A DNA stretch of 64,000 bases from Camelus bactrianus (Eukaryota; Chordata; Mammalia; Artiodactyla; Camelidae): NCBI RefSeq assembly GCF_048773025.1, contig NC_133547.1:46095004-46159003 (forward strand). Reading direction: 5' to 3'. Numbering within the stretch: the first letter of the stretch is position 1; each line of letters begins with the position of its first letter. A model generated the notes under the pieces. That model saw only the letters and a list, made by a program, of their open reading frames with translations, was not told the origin of the DNA and ran no database searches. Both the position numbers and the translations under genes were made by a program. This document shows, one piece after another, positions 1-10,549 of the stretch.

Positions 1-615
1 ATATTACTTGGAAAACAGTTGGACAGTGCTTTATAAATTTAAATATAGACCTAACATATGATCCAATATTACCACTCCCAGGTATTTTCCCAAGAGAAGA
101 GGAGTATGTCCACACAGATACTTGCTGGCAAATGTTCATAGTACCCTAATTCATAACAGACAAAAACTGAAAAGAAGGCAAGTGTGCACCAACTGATGAA
201 TGGATAACAAATTATGTTATATCTGTATAATGGAATATTGCTCAGTGATAAAAAAGGATGAATGGCTGATACATACAATGATGGATGAATATCAAAAGCA
301 TTACACGATGTGAAAGAATCCAGATATACAAGAGTATAACTGTATGACTCAATTTATGTGACATTTGAGAAAAGACAAAGCTATAATGATAGAAAGCAGA
401 CCAGTGATAGCCAGGGAGAGAGTGCAGAGGGAGGGGACTGATTACAAAGGGGCATAGGGCACTTTTTTGGAAGATAGAAATATTCTTTATTATGATTGTG
501 GTGGTTGTAATTATATGACTGTCTAGATTTGTAAAAGCTCACCAAACTGTATATTCAAAATTGGTGAATTTTATTTATTTATATGCAAATGATACCTCAA
601 TAAAACTTTAAAGTA
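1..615 (+). mobile_element. L1 (old mammalian L1M-type) 3' end of ORF2 and 3'UTR
   Basis: The segment follows the 3' end of old L1 ORF2 closely. It has ATGATCCAATATTACCACTC, then TGGAATATTGCTCAGTGAT, and ends with ATACCTCAATAAAACTTTAAA. It is a heavily mutated LINE relic, truncated by the window start, and is followed by an A-rich stretch to about 710. Confidence 0.8.
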
Positions 616-1004
616 ATAATACCAAAAATGACGAAAAAAATAATACAAAGAAAATGAAAACAAGGAAAAAAACAGTAATCGCAAGAAAGCTAGAGTAGTT
701 CTATTAATATAAGAAAAAGACTTTTCTAAGAACCCCTCCCAGGAGACCTCCCTTCCCATCTCATTGGCTAGAATTTGCTCACATGTTCATGCTTAAGCCA
801 GTCCTGACAAGGGCATGGTGGTACATGTGAAGATGAGAATTTAGAGCTTCAGAGAGCTGACGTTGTAGAGCACTCAGGAATACACACTGGGCCTGGGGAT
901 AGAGCAGCCTCCCCTGAGGTCTGTGGTTCAGCAGAGGTGGGTGGGCTCCTCTGTAGCAGTGACGTTCTGTTAGAGAAGAGGACGGGAGGTGTATTACTCC
1001 GGGT

Positions 1005-1340
1005 AATGGTAGCAGCTGTAACAAGTAAGCCCCCACATTTCAGTGACTTAACACCTTCAAAGCTCATTTCTCCCTAGCCTGACAGGACAATGCAGGTGTT
1101 CCTGGCTGCAGCTTTCCTCCACGTAGAGATCCGAAGACTCTTCCTGCTTCCCCACCCTGTGGCTCCAGCAGATGAGAGAAGAGACTATGAAGACGCCACC
1201 TAACTACTTCTTAATCTGCTCCCTTTGAAGTTACACGTGGAATTTCTGCTCATGCTCACCCAACACATCTGGATGGAAAGGGAGCCAGAAATACAGTCCC
1301 CAGCAGGACAGCAGGTCCCCTGGGATAACTCCACACTGTG
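1005..1340. repeat. Ancient interspersed repeat, family unresolved
   Basis: The order of motifs (GCAGCTGTAACAAGTAAGC, CAGTGACTTAAC, GTGTTCCTGG, CCCTGTGGCTCCAGCAGA, AGAAATACAGTCC) is that of a common mammalian repeat I recognise but cannot name with certainty. A second copy of the same general kind is at about 14650-15060. Confidence 0.45.
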
Positions 1341-2599
1341 GAGGGGGATACACATTTTGGTAGACGCTGGTCGTCTGCCATGGTGGACATGGAGGTGGGG
1401 ACACTCACTGTAGAGAGACAAACCAACAGCTTTCACCACAGAAATGTGCTGTCCTTTCTCAATTATCCCCAAACAATAGTGTTATTGTTCTCACTTTGCA
1501 GACGTGGGAAAAGGACCCAGGGAGGTTAGATAACTTGTGTCAGGTGAGAGAACTTTTACACGTGGCAGAGCCTGAACGTTCACCTAGGCGTTGTGACTCC
1601 AATTCACAGCTCTTAACCTGTATCCTCCATGGCCCGAAGAAAAATGTCACCACTTCCTTCTGCATCATTTGACTTTTGGAGCTTCTGGCTCCGATGAGTG
1701 TCAGAAGGAAAACTTTTAAGAATGGGCCACACAGACGAGGAGCAGGGGTCTGCCTTATACTCACCAAGTTCTTTTTTTGTTATGGTGCCATGGACAGTGG
1801 AAACATTGCACCAGCCCCTCTTTTCTAGAGTAATGTTGACCCATGTCTGGGCAAATAAGAAAAGTTTGGTGCGAGTATGTCTGTTCAAATAAATCCTGAC
1901 TCTCTCATTTGACCGGAATGACTAGTTCTCATGACTCACATGACAACCCCCACTTCCCCCCTCCCCACAAAATAAAGTGTTTCACTAGGTTTCTTTCTGT
2001 TTTTTTGTTTTTAATACTAGCATGCATGCAGTGACAAGTGGTAAATTCTTATTTGGTTTTCATCACAATCTTTGACCATCCCTGGTGTACTCTGTGTCAT
2101 ACATGCACCTTAGATGACAGTAGAATGATGGTCTATAGAGGCAGGAGGGGAGCATGGGCAAGGGGGAGGGCTGGCAGAAATCTTGTCCAGTTATTAAGAT
2201 GGTAGTACCATCCATACCTCATTTTTTTGGTTAAAAACAAAAACATCATTCTCCCCATACCTGCCACTGTCAGATGAACAGGGTGGAGGGAAGAAAATGC
2301 TCAATGGGGTCCTTCTGATTCAAAGTCCTTGGTATGTTACCTGAAAATGTGTTTACAGAGGGTGAATTTCTCCTCCTAGAAGAGAAAGCCTCATTCAAGC
2401 CATTCACCTCTTTAATCAGAGCTCAAGAACTTTCCAGGTTAATTTATTTTATGCCATTTCCTCCTGGAAAGCCAGCACGGAGGTGGTCATACCCTCCGTC
2501 TGAAGTGCTAATAACTCACATTCTAACTCCAGTCGGCTCCCCTGACTGCATTTGGCATACTCTGTGAAATCATTTTAATATTCCATATGCACCTTAATC

Positions 2600-2695
2600 T
2601 ACTGTGTAATCTCGGACAAGTTACTTAGGTTCTCTGGGCCTCTGAAGCTTTATCTGTAAAATGAGAGGGTTGGAGTAGATTAGTGTTTTGAATTA
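2600..2695 (+). repeat. MIR SINE fragment
   Basis: Core and 3' MIR motifs are visible: CGGACAAGTTACTTAGGTTCTCTGGGCCTC followed, in shortened form, by TCTGTAAAATGAGAGGGTTGG. It is old and diverged. Confidence 0.7.
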
Positions 2696-2774
2696 TTTTT
2701 CCCTCAAATAAAACTGTATGTGGCACTCCAGTAGATAAGGAATCACGCTATACCAGCACTTGTTGGAGCTGAAG

Positions 2775-2950
2775 CATTTACTAGGCAGGTCTACTGTGTG
2801 TCGAACACCGTGCTGGGTGCTGGGATACAAAGCTGGGAGCACAGCCTCTGCTCTCCTTCAGCGAAGGGGGTGGATACATAAATGCAGGGTAGTTGTGCAA
2901 CCATAAGACACATGTCTTAAATGCAGTGCTAGAGATACGCACAGGGCATG
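2775..2950 (-). repeat. L2 LINE fragment
   Basis: GCATTTACTAGGCAGGTCTACTGTGTG leads into ACACCGTGCTGGGTGCTGGGATACAA, in parts matching the reverse complement of the L2 3' end. Confidence 0.55.
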
Positions 2951-3243
2951 GGTAGGGGACAGCAGCCCAGGGAAACTGACAGGACTACAGCTGTAACTGT
3001 ACAAGATGCCCCGAGTCACATCCCTCAGCCCCTCCCAGGGTTTCCATGCAGCCAAGGGGGCCAGATCAGTGCATGCTGCCAGGGGTCCAGGTGGAGAGAC
3101 ACAGGTGTCCCCTGGGGGACAGTTCTGAGGCACATTGAACACAGATGACCCACAGCGGTGCTCCCTCAAGAACACAGACTTTAACCTCTCTCTCCCTCTC
3201 CTGCCCGGACTGGCACCCTGCTGCTCCCTCAGCACTGCTTTCT

Positions 3244-3353
3244 GAGATCACTTCCTGAATCAGTCACTCACACCCAGGTCAGTGTCTCAGGTTTTGCTGA
3301 GCTCACTTCCCGAATCTTGCACTCACACCCAGATTGATGTTTCATGTTTGCCT
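3244..3353. repeat. Two-copy 55-bp tandem duplication
   Basis: Copy one (3244-3298) and copy two (3299-3353) share GAGATCACTTCCTGAATC / GAGCTCACTTCCCGAATC, then ACTCACACCCAG and similar TGTTTCATGTTTGC-like ends. They differ at roughly one base in five, so the duplication is old or is part of a repeat I did not identify. Confidence 0.65.
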
Positions 3354-3994
3354 TCGAGGGAACCTAACCCCAACGGGTGGTCAAGTGAGGAAGTGTGAGA
3401 GGCATCTCAGCAGGACAGCTAACTGGACCATCACCTTTGAGCTGTTGCCTGCATAGAATCTGGGCTCAGTTGCTATCCATCTGCCCAGGACACCCTCAGA
3501 ACACTCCAGCCCTCCAGCCCTCCAGCCCTTGTGTGCTTGGAGAGAGCAAGCTCATTCTAATATTTGCTAACCCTTGCAGACGAATGAACTGTGCACTTTT
3601 CTAGGATTAGCGGAGAGGCCGCTACCCGCTGCTCCTGGAAACGACGTCCTTTCTCAGGAGCTCTGGTGACTCTGAAGGGCCACATTGCCCTCTGTCATCG
3701 CACCAGTCCTCAAGTTCAAGGGCGGCTGACACAGCCTAATCACTTTCCAGCCTTCCCCTGGAAGTGGAGTTCATTGTGATTATTACCTCATTGTATTTAA
3801 TCTGCAAGTGAGGAGTTAGAATTTAAATGTCTCTTGAAGGGCAGGAGGTGTGGAATAGAATAGAAATGGTTTCCTGCATTGTGCCACTGCCTGAACAAAA
3901 TAGAGGAAATGAAAATGAAAAAAAGGTAAAATGCGGGAAGGGGGAATAATAGTGGCAAGGGAGGGAGGAGCTGGAAGTGAGGTGATTCAAAAAT

Positions 3995-4198
3995 TCATGC
4001 TCGATACTAACTACTATTTATAAAATAGATAAACAATGAGTTTCTACTGTATAGCACAGGGAACTATATTCAATATCTTGTAGTAAACTATAATGAAAAA
4101 GAATATCAAAAAGAATATATATATGTATGAACAAAAGATTGTGCTGTACACCAGAAATTGACACATTGCAAACTGACTATATTTCAATTAAAAAAAAT
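3995..4198 (+). mobile_element. L1 3' end, artiodactyl type
   Basis: TATAGCACAGGGAACTATATTCAATATCTTG, split over two motifs, is followed by TGCTGTACACCAGAAATTG and CTATATTTCAATTAAAAAAA. It is a 5'-truncated L1 copy with its A tail at about 4190-4198. Confidence 0.75.
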
Positions 4199-4243
4199 CC
4201 TGCTCTAAGTCCTATTCCTATGTGCTAGAGAAAGGCCACAGAT

Positions 4244-4320
4244 TGTTTTTGGTTTTTTGATGGAGAGACTGGGGATTGAACCCAGGACCTTGTGCATACT
4301 GAGCACATGCTCTACCACTG

Positions 4321-4369
<49 letters not shown>

Positions 4370-4460
4370 CATAGATACATAGATAGATACATAGATACAT
4401 AGATAGATACATAGATACATAGATAGATACATAGATACATAGAGAGATACTCTCAGCCCT
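4244..4460 (-). mobile_element. Camelid tRNA-derived SINE (Vic-1 type), interrupted by a GATA array
   Basis: On the minus strand the B-box-like GGTCCTGGGTTCAATCCCCA is clear (4270-4290). On the plus strand, CTCTACCACTGAG marks the A-box side. The A box is split by the microsatellite at 4320-4447, after which ATACTCTCAGCCCT resumes the SINE head. The T-rich run at 4244-4259 is the tail. It is not a functional tRNA gene. Confidence 0.8.
4320..4447. repeat. GATA microsatellite with a 20-bp higher-order unit
   Basis: 4321-4360 is ten perfect AGAT units. 4361-4440 is four perfect copies of the 20-mer AGATAGATACATAGATACAT. The array lies inside the A-box region of the SINE. Open frames reading YLSMYLCIYL come from this array and are not genes. 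Confidence 0.95.
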
Positions 4461-6159
4461 AAGGGCACAAATTTGACCATAAGGTTTCTAACCACTACCA
4501 TAACAGGAAAACTGCCAGTTATAATATTTACAGAGTCCACAAGGTAAAAAGAAACCAGTCGCTAAGGAAAAGCACAATTCTTTGTAGTCCTGAGACCAGA
4601 GTAAAATTTCTGCTCAGGTCCTAAGTAGAGAGGCTGTTGCCTGATGTAATGAAGAGCATCTGTAAACCTCTCCTTAGGGCCACTCCTTAGGACATCCCTC
4701 AATACCGACTGATGGCATCATGACAAAATGCAATTCAGTAAAAGCAATTTTACGGGGGTGCTGATATGATATAGCCAGATAGCCAGCTCGCTGATGGGCT
4801 CCTTAATTCATAATTCAGGGGGAGATCTTAGGGTATCTAAAAGAACGTACAGACTGTATTTACACCAGGGAGTCTTCCATAAATATTGTTCCTCGCTGCT
4901 GAGCTTTTAAAAATATTGAGCAGCAGAAAGTTTGAAACCTTCATCCTCATCTGGATGGTGGCGGTTCCAGGTGGCTGCTTAAGCACAAAGCCACCTGTTC
5001 TCCCCATCAATCAGCCCACCTGGGGCAGGTCTGACATCTCTTGTGAAATGGCCGGGCCACACCAGCACACCTCAGGGTTTTCACGGGCAGGCCGCCAAGA
5101 CTCTCCTCAGAAAGTAACTCCGCATTCTTCCTCACTCAGAGACAAATGGGTGATCATGGCCCCACAAGATTTACATCCTAAAGCATGGATACAACAATTT
5201 TAGGTCAGATGAAATGTTAAAGAAGGGGCTACAAACTGGCTTCTGCCACACGGAAAGAAAAGCCATTCAAGAGAGGACCCACGAAGTGGCTGACTTGCAA
5301 AATGCCACCCCATTCACCTTCCAAGAGAAACAAAGTTGCCAAAATGTACCCCTCCGCTAAGTGACTTTCTGAGGGAGATTATGAGCTACAAAGTGGACAA
5401 AAAAGCTGTCTCCCCAAAATTTGGCTTGGTTTTACAATAATTCATCTGAGTCCCCTCCGGTAGAGGGTGGGTAGGTAGCGGGGGTAGTAACCTTAGTTTC
5501 CCGGAGGAAAGCTCCGGCATCTGGCGGCAGATGACCTTGCTCCGTTCTCTGACACTGCACGGGCACACAGCAGTCCGGCCCAAAGGGAGGGAAGTTCAAG
5601 ACAAGGGAGCAGTTCACAGCATTGTGAGTTGCCTATACTTCAATTTTTTTTAAATTTTTTTAAATTAAAAAAGATAAAGTGAATTTAAAAAAAGAAAAAA
5701 GAAGAAAAGGGAGAAGCAGGGGCAAACATGTAACTTTGGAAGAGGAAGAAGAAAAGAGAGTTGGCTGGATGTAGGTAAATCACACAGTCTTGAGGTTGGA
5801 AAGGTCTTCCTGCAAAGTCAGTTTGTCTAGGGCCCCACCCAATAGAGTAATTCCCCCACAGCCCCCCCTTATAGGTCGGCATGTAACCTTTCCCTGAATG
5901 CTTTTTAGAGAGGACAGGATAACACCAAATAACGTAGCTCCCCTCAGAGTACTAACTCTGATAATGACAAATGAGGCCCGTTCTGTCTCTTGGCAATTTT
6001 CACCCAGTGACTCAACATAAAACCCAAAGCAAGTCTATTCCTCCTTTGAAACGCAAAGCTTCAACACAATCTGAAGATAACTACTCAGAGCTCCCCATTG
6101 GCTTCTCCAAGTCTTCCAGAAGAACTGATTTCCATATAAGGTAACTCCTCTCTGGATGA

Positions 6160-6652
6160 GGGTTGCCAGACTTAGCAAATAAAAATGTAGGATGTCCAGC
6201 TGAATTTGTGTTTCGGATAAACAAAGCGTACTTTTTCAGTGTAAGTGGGCTTCATGTAATATTTGGGACATATTTATACTGAAAATGTAGTCCTTGTTTA
6301 TCTGAAACTCAAATTCAACTGGGCATCCTATATTTTAGATACTCTGCATGTGTTTTAGTTTGCAAGTATTTTAAAAATCTAGTGCCTAGAAGTTAAGGTA
6401 ATTTTCCAGTTGAACCCGGAAGCGGAGCTCAAGCGAGATGAGGAAGACTGGTGGGGGGTGATAAGGGGAAAGGAGGAGGACACCCCCTGCCCCCTGCATA
6501 CCCCAGCCCCCAGCCATGCTTCTGTGTGGAGACCAGGCTAAAGTGCCTTCCTATGAGGGCATAAAGCCCCCTCCCTGGTACACCAGCTTGGGGCCAGGGC
6601 ACAAATTCAGGCCGGATGGGGCACCTTTGGGTACCATCAGGTCGGCAACCCT
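6160..6652. mobile_element. Palindromic non-autonomous DNA transposon (MER type), probably with an internal insertion
   Basis: The left arm (about 6185-6227) and right arm (about 6296-6338) are inverted copies: GATGTCCAGCTGAATTTG pairs with CAAATTCAACTGGGCATC, and GATAAACAA with TTGTTTATC. GGGTTGCCAGA at 6160 and GGCAACCCT at 6644-6652 look like the two element ends. The 300 bases between the right arm and the last motif do not belong to the palindrome. Confidence 0.55.
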
Positions 6653-7564
6653 GGCTTTATGTAAAGAATCTCCTCCCACATCCTGAAGTCCCCTCTGGCT
6701 ATTTCAAACTTCCCTGATGTGGCCAGACTTCTTTCTCATAATGGACTGTGCTGTCTCTATTCATTGTTGGAAGTATTTTCAGCCGGGATGATGGAGTATT
6801 TGTAGAATACGACACACAATAACTGGTGCCTCTCTTATCTACTTACCTCCCTTTCAATTTCCTTTGCTCTTCTGGCATCAATCTTCTCCCCTTCCTTTGC
6901 AGAGTTCCAGGTCTTTTGCTACATTGAACTAGATTATAAACTCCTGTAGGGCAAGGGCCATGCATACTCTTAATAGAGTAACGATGCCTCACTTTTATAG
7001 AGAGCTTTTACAGCAAAAGCTTCATCTCCTTCCATCTTCTTGTTTTTATCCTCCAATTCTTTCACCCCGGTGTCTCTACAGGGTGTGCGCTTGGAAGGCC
7101 CTTCTAAACTGGCCGAGCTGGACTCAGGGAGAGTTCTGGGCATCTAAGAACATTCTCCACTATCTCCCATTTCAGTCTTTTGGGGCAGAGGTCACAGAGC
7201 ATAGCCCTCGGCAGGACCATGCTTAACCCATTCCAAACAGATGAGGTCCCTTTCTGCTTTTGAAACTTGTCCGATGGGCATTCCACAACTTCCCTCGAGG
7301 CCTCACCAGTATTAAATGACTCTCACTCATCAGGAAATGAAGTCCCCCCCTCCCCTTTTAACTCTTAACTCCATTCTCTAATTCTATGATTAAGTCTTAA
7401 AATTTCGTTTTGATTAGCAATCCCGTTTAACTTCAATAGGGGAAACAGACACCTGGGTACCATAGAAGGACAACTGAATGAAAATGATTAGTGGAATGAA
7501 ATGTTGCTGTTGAACACACTCCTGTGCTGGCCATTATGCTGAAGTAGTGTCAGGGTCATCTGGA

Positions 7565-7595
<31 letters not shown>

Positions 7596-7601
7596 TGCGC
7601 A
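7565..7601. repeat. (GT)n microsatellite
   Basis: About 16 GT units, interrupted once by TTTG near its 3' end. Confidence 0.95.
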
Positions 7602-8439
7602 CACGCTGGTGGAGGTAGCAAAGCTAACATACCAAATCTAGGGGAATCTTAAGACAATCAGCAAATTCATTCACTGGGATCTTTTAATATTTCCATGTTC
7701 ACCTTTAAATAATAAGATGATTTTACTGATCTCTGCAGGAAAATCTGTTAGAAGTGAGAGTGTGGGACCCTCATGGGGTTTTTAGGAGGCAGCACCTGCA
7801 GACAGATCCGTGTAATCAAGAGACAATAATGGCTGGCTGCTGTGACCAGAGCCTCTGGGGGTCACTGATTGGCCAAAGAAACTTGCAGAGGGACTTACCT
7901 CCTTGGGGATAGGTGTGGGTCAGAGGTGCTGGAGAGTGAGCCTTCCTGCCCCAGGCAAGGATATAGACCGAGCAAACTGAGAACAACTGGTTGGGGCAAA
8001 AGCCTTACCTGTAGAGGGGAATACTCACGCTGGCATATAAATACCTTTTGCAACAAAAGCACCACTGGATTCCCGAGTCATGACTAAACAAATGGTGCTG
8101 TCTGCTTCAGGTGTGATGTTCCCTTAGTTCAGAGTGTATTTTATCCTTTGGTAGTAGGGCTATCAGAGGATGTGGTGTTATGGCCAAGCACCTGGAGTTA
8201 CTCATTTACCCTCACTTTCTGCTACAAAAACATCTGTCTTGGGCTGACTCATGACACAGCTGGCTGCCCACCACCAACAGGCTACCCACTTTAGTCCTCA
8301 TTCTACTGGCCCTGCCTGGACAGTCTTATTTCTTCTGTCTGTTTCCACGATTGTTAAGGTGCTCCATTCATTCAGTAACACCTGGAGGTGGGGAGGGGAG
8401 GGAGAAGAATCCCTACCACCTTAAATATACAACATCTCT

Positions 8440-8760
8440 TGTAAGCTCATTCCGACACCTCACAGCTAAAGACCTGCTGATCATTCAAGACTCGTTTCTC
8501 AGTCATCCTCTCCAAGAAGCTTTTTTGGACAAGTTTCCCCAGGACTGACCACTCCCTTATGTCACAACCGTCCCTTGCAAAGCGGTTACACCTGCGAGGT
8601 CAGGATGCACAGGCTGCAAGCACCTCAAGGGCAGGAATTGTCATATTTCCCTCTGTATTCCCAGGCTCTAGCCCAGTGCCTAGCACTAATTCACTCTACA
8701 AGTATTTATTGAATAACTATCTTGTGCCAGGCACACTGCCAGACTTTTACTTGTTTGTTA
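8440..8760 (+). repeat. L2 LINE remnant, with a short inverted L2 piece at its end
   Basis: Motifs run as in the L2 3'UTR: CTCAAGGGCAGGAATTGTC, then CCAGTGCCTAGCAC. From about 8690, ACAAGTATTTATTGAATAAC and TGTGCCAGGCAC read in the opposite orientation. Confidence 0.5.
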
Positions 8761-8869
8761 AACAAAAGAGTTTTTAGCAAACATCAAATCTGCAGTAAAA
8801 TAGGGGGTATAAATTGAGACTGTGATGGTCTCTCTGGCCCTTCCAGATTAGACAGAGATGGGAGCTGAA

Positions 8870-9230
8870 TGTATGTAGTCAGCTTAAGCTGGTATAACAG
8901 ATATCATAAACTGGGTGGCGTGAACAACAGACACTTATTTCTTATGGTTCTGGAGGCTGTGATGTCCAAGATCAAGGTGCTGGCCCACGCAGTCCCTGCT
9001 GAGGGCCCTCTTCCTGGTTTGTTAGACAGACGCCTTCCTGCTGTATCTCACATGGCATAGATACAATCTCTCTCATGTCTCTTCTTATAAAGACACTAAT
9101 CCCATGCGTGAGGGCTCCATCCCCAGGACCTAATTACCCCCTAAAGAGCCCAAGTACCACTGGAGATTAGAGCATTAATATATGAATTTGTGGGGGGGGG
9201 CACAAATATTCAGTCTATAGCATGTGCTAA
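8870..9230 (-). mobile_element. MLT1-class LTR (ERVL-MaLR fossil)
   Basis: The order GCTGGTATAACAGATATC, GGTTCTGGAGGCTG, TCCAAGATCAAGGTGC, CTTCTTATAAAGACAC and CCAGGACCTAATTACC is that of an MLT1-type solo LTR in reverse orientation. It is an ancient, eutherian-wide, broken fossil with no internal part seen. Confidence 0.75.
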
Positions 9231-9504
9231 ACTGAATGTGATTAAGTACCAGAATGTGCTTTGGCCATTAAGCACTGTGGGTAGTTGAGAAAGGGAAAGA
9301 TCTGAGCTTCTGGAAGGGCCAGGCCTTACTATTCTCTGAAGCTCCAGCTTCTCACAAGGCCTGACATTATGCTTGCATGTAAGGTTGGTTGAATTAAATT
9401 GAAAAATTTCCCAGAGAAATTCTAGAGGATTCTGTGGGAAGGGAAATGGAAAGGAATTGTAGGCTGGGTGAACAGCATGAAAACCTTGGTGACAAAAATG
9501 AGTT

Positions 9505-9600
9505 TAAAACAATCTTTTAATTGTGTTAAAATATATATAACATAGACTCTACCATTTGAACCATTTTTAAAGGGTGCAGTTCAGTGGCATTGACATTATG
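9505..9600. repeat. Old L1M-like fragment
   Basis: TTAAAATATATATAACATAG, ACCATTTGAACCATTTTTAA and GTGCAGTTCAGTGGCATT match a common old L1-associated repeat. Confidence 0.45.
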
Positions 9601-10224
9601 GCCCCACCAGGGATGAATTTTTAAGAGTCTCCTACAGAAGGGTTCATACCTGGCTAATGGCACATTTGTTAGTGGAAATAAGAAACACTTATTAGTGGAA
9701 AGAATGATGCATTAGAGTAAAAACAATGTTCCTCTCCCCAGTTTGGGCAGTTTCCCATTAACATCTGTGATTTGTTTTGCATATGCTAATAAAAGGCTGT
9801 GGTGTGGGGGTTGGGGGGGCAGTGCTGCTCCCTGTAGTTTTCTTTTTTTAGCTCATTTTTAAAATCTTTTTTCTTCCTGTATGCTTGAATCATCTTTGTG
9901 ACGTTTTAAACAATGAACACTAATTTTTTTCCCCAATAGTGGGCCTTTTGTATTCAAATCAAAAGCACAAAACCCTATTGTGGGGGTAAAAGGAAGCTTT
10001 ATTGGCAACCAGTTGTGTCCACTTAAAGCAATAAATATAATGTCTAAAGAATACATTCCATAGAAGTACTGTAACTATTAATACACTTGGGTTCCCAGTT
10101 CGCTGCCACCCCCTGCCCCCACCATGGATCTATTTGTGGGAAGCGCTAATCAGTGCCATAGGCACCCTGGAGAAGGAAGGAGGCGGGCGAGGGGAGGGGA
10201 GGCCCACCCAGCCACAGGGCAGTG

Positions 10225-10290
10225 GGCAGAGCAGAGTGAGACCTGGGTTCTGGTCTCGCCACTTCCGCTGTGAATCCTGCGCAGGGCATC
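10225..10290 (+). repeat. Short MIR fragment
   Basis: GAGTGAGACCTGGGTTCTGG then GCCACTTCCGCTGTGAATCC resembles the MIR core. It is brief, so the call is tentative. Confidence 0.35.
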
Positions 10291-10549
10291 AAAATACTTA
10301 AGGACTCTACCTTGGAGGCTGGAATCCCTGCCCTTGAAAGTCCTTTCATCTCTTTCAGTCTTATCCCAATAATTTTTCACAAGGGCCAGGAGACTGGTGG
10401 CTGGGAGCTTAGCTGGGATGAGTGGGTGAATGTGCTGGGACTCAGCTGAGGGAATAGTAGCCACGCGTGGGTGACTCCAGAGTGATGGAACTCGGGGTGG
10501 CTCGGAATGCAGCTCAAGCGATGGGATTTCCAGACAGAGTCTTTCCAAG

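Larger units (their letters stand above)
1..10549. other. Intergenic region upstream of PTGFRN
   Basis: No gene can be supported. The longest open frames are short and lack similarity to anything I know. In human the next gene upstream is CD2, over 100 kb away as I recall, so an empty flank is expected. Repeats are listed separately. Stretches with nothing recognised are 620-1000, 1345-2590, 3360-3990, 4465-6155, 6655-8430 and 9610-10550. Confidence 0.8.

Noticed and set aside
4320-4447. Regular repeats considered as a CRISPR-like array
   Set aside because: The units are tandem tetranucleotides with no unique spacers, in a vertebrate genome.
4205-4540. Minus-strand open frame rich in YLSIYLCIY
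   Set aside because: Translation of the GATA/GATACATA microsatellite.
8870-9230. Possible complete endogenous retrovirus around the LTR fossils at 8870, 39960 and 52590
   Set aside because: Only isolated LTR-like fossils are seen; no internal retroviral region or paired LTR is present in the window.
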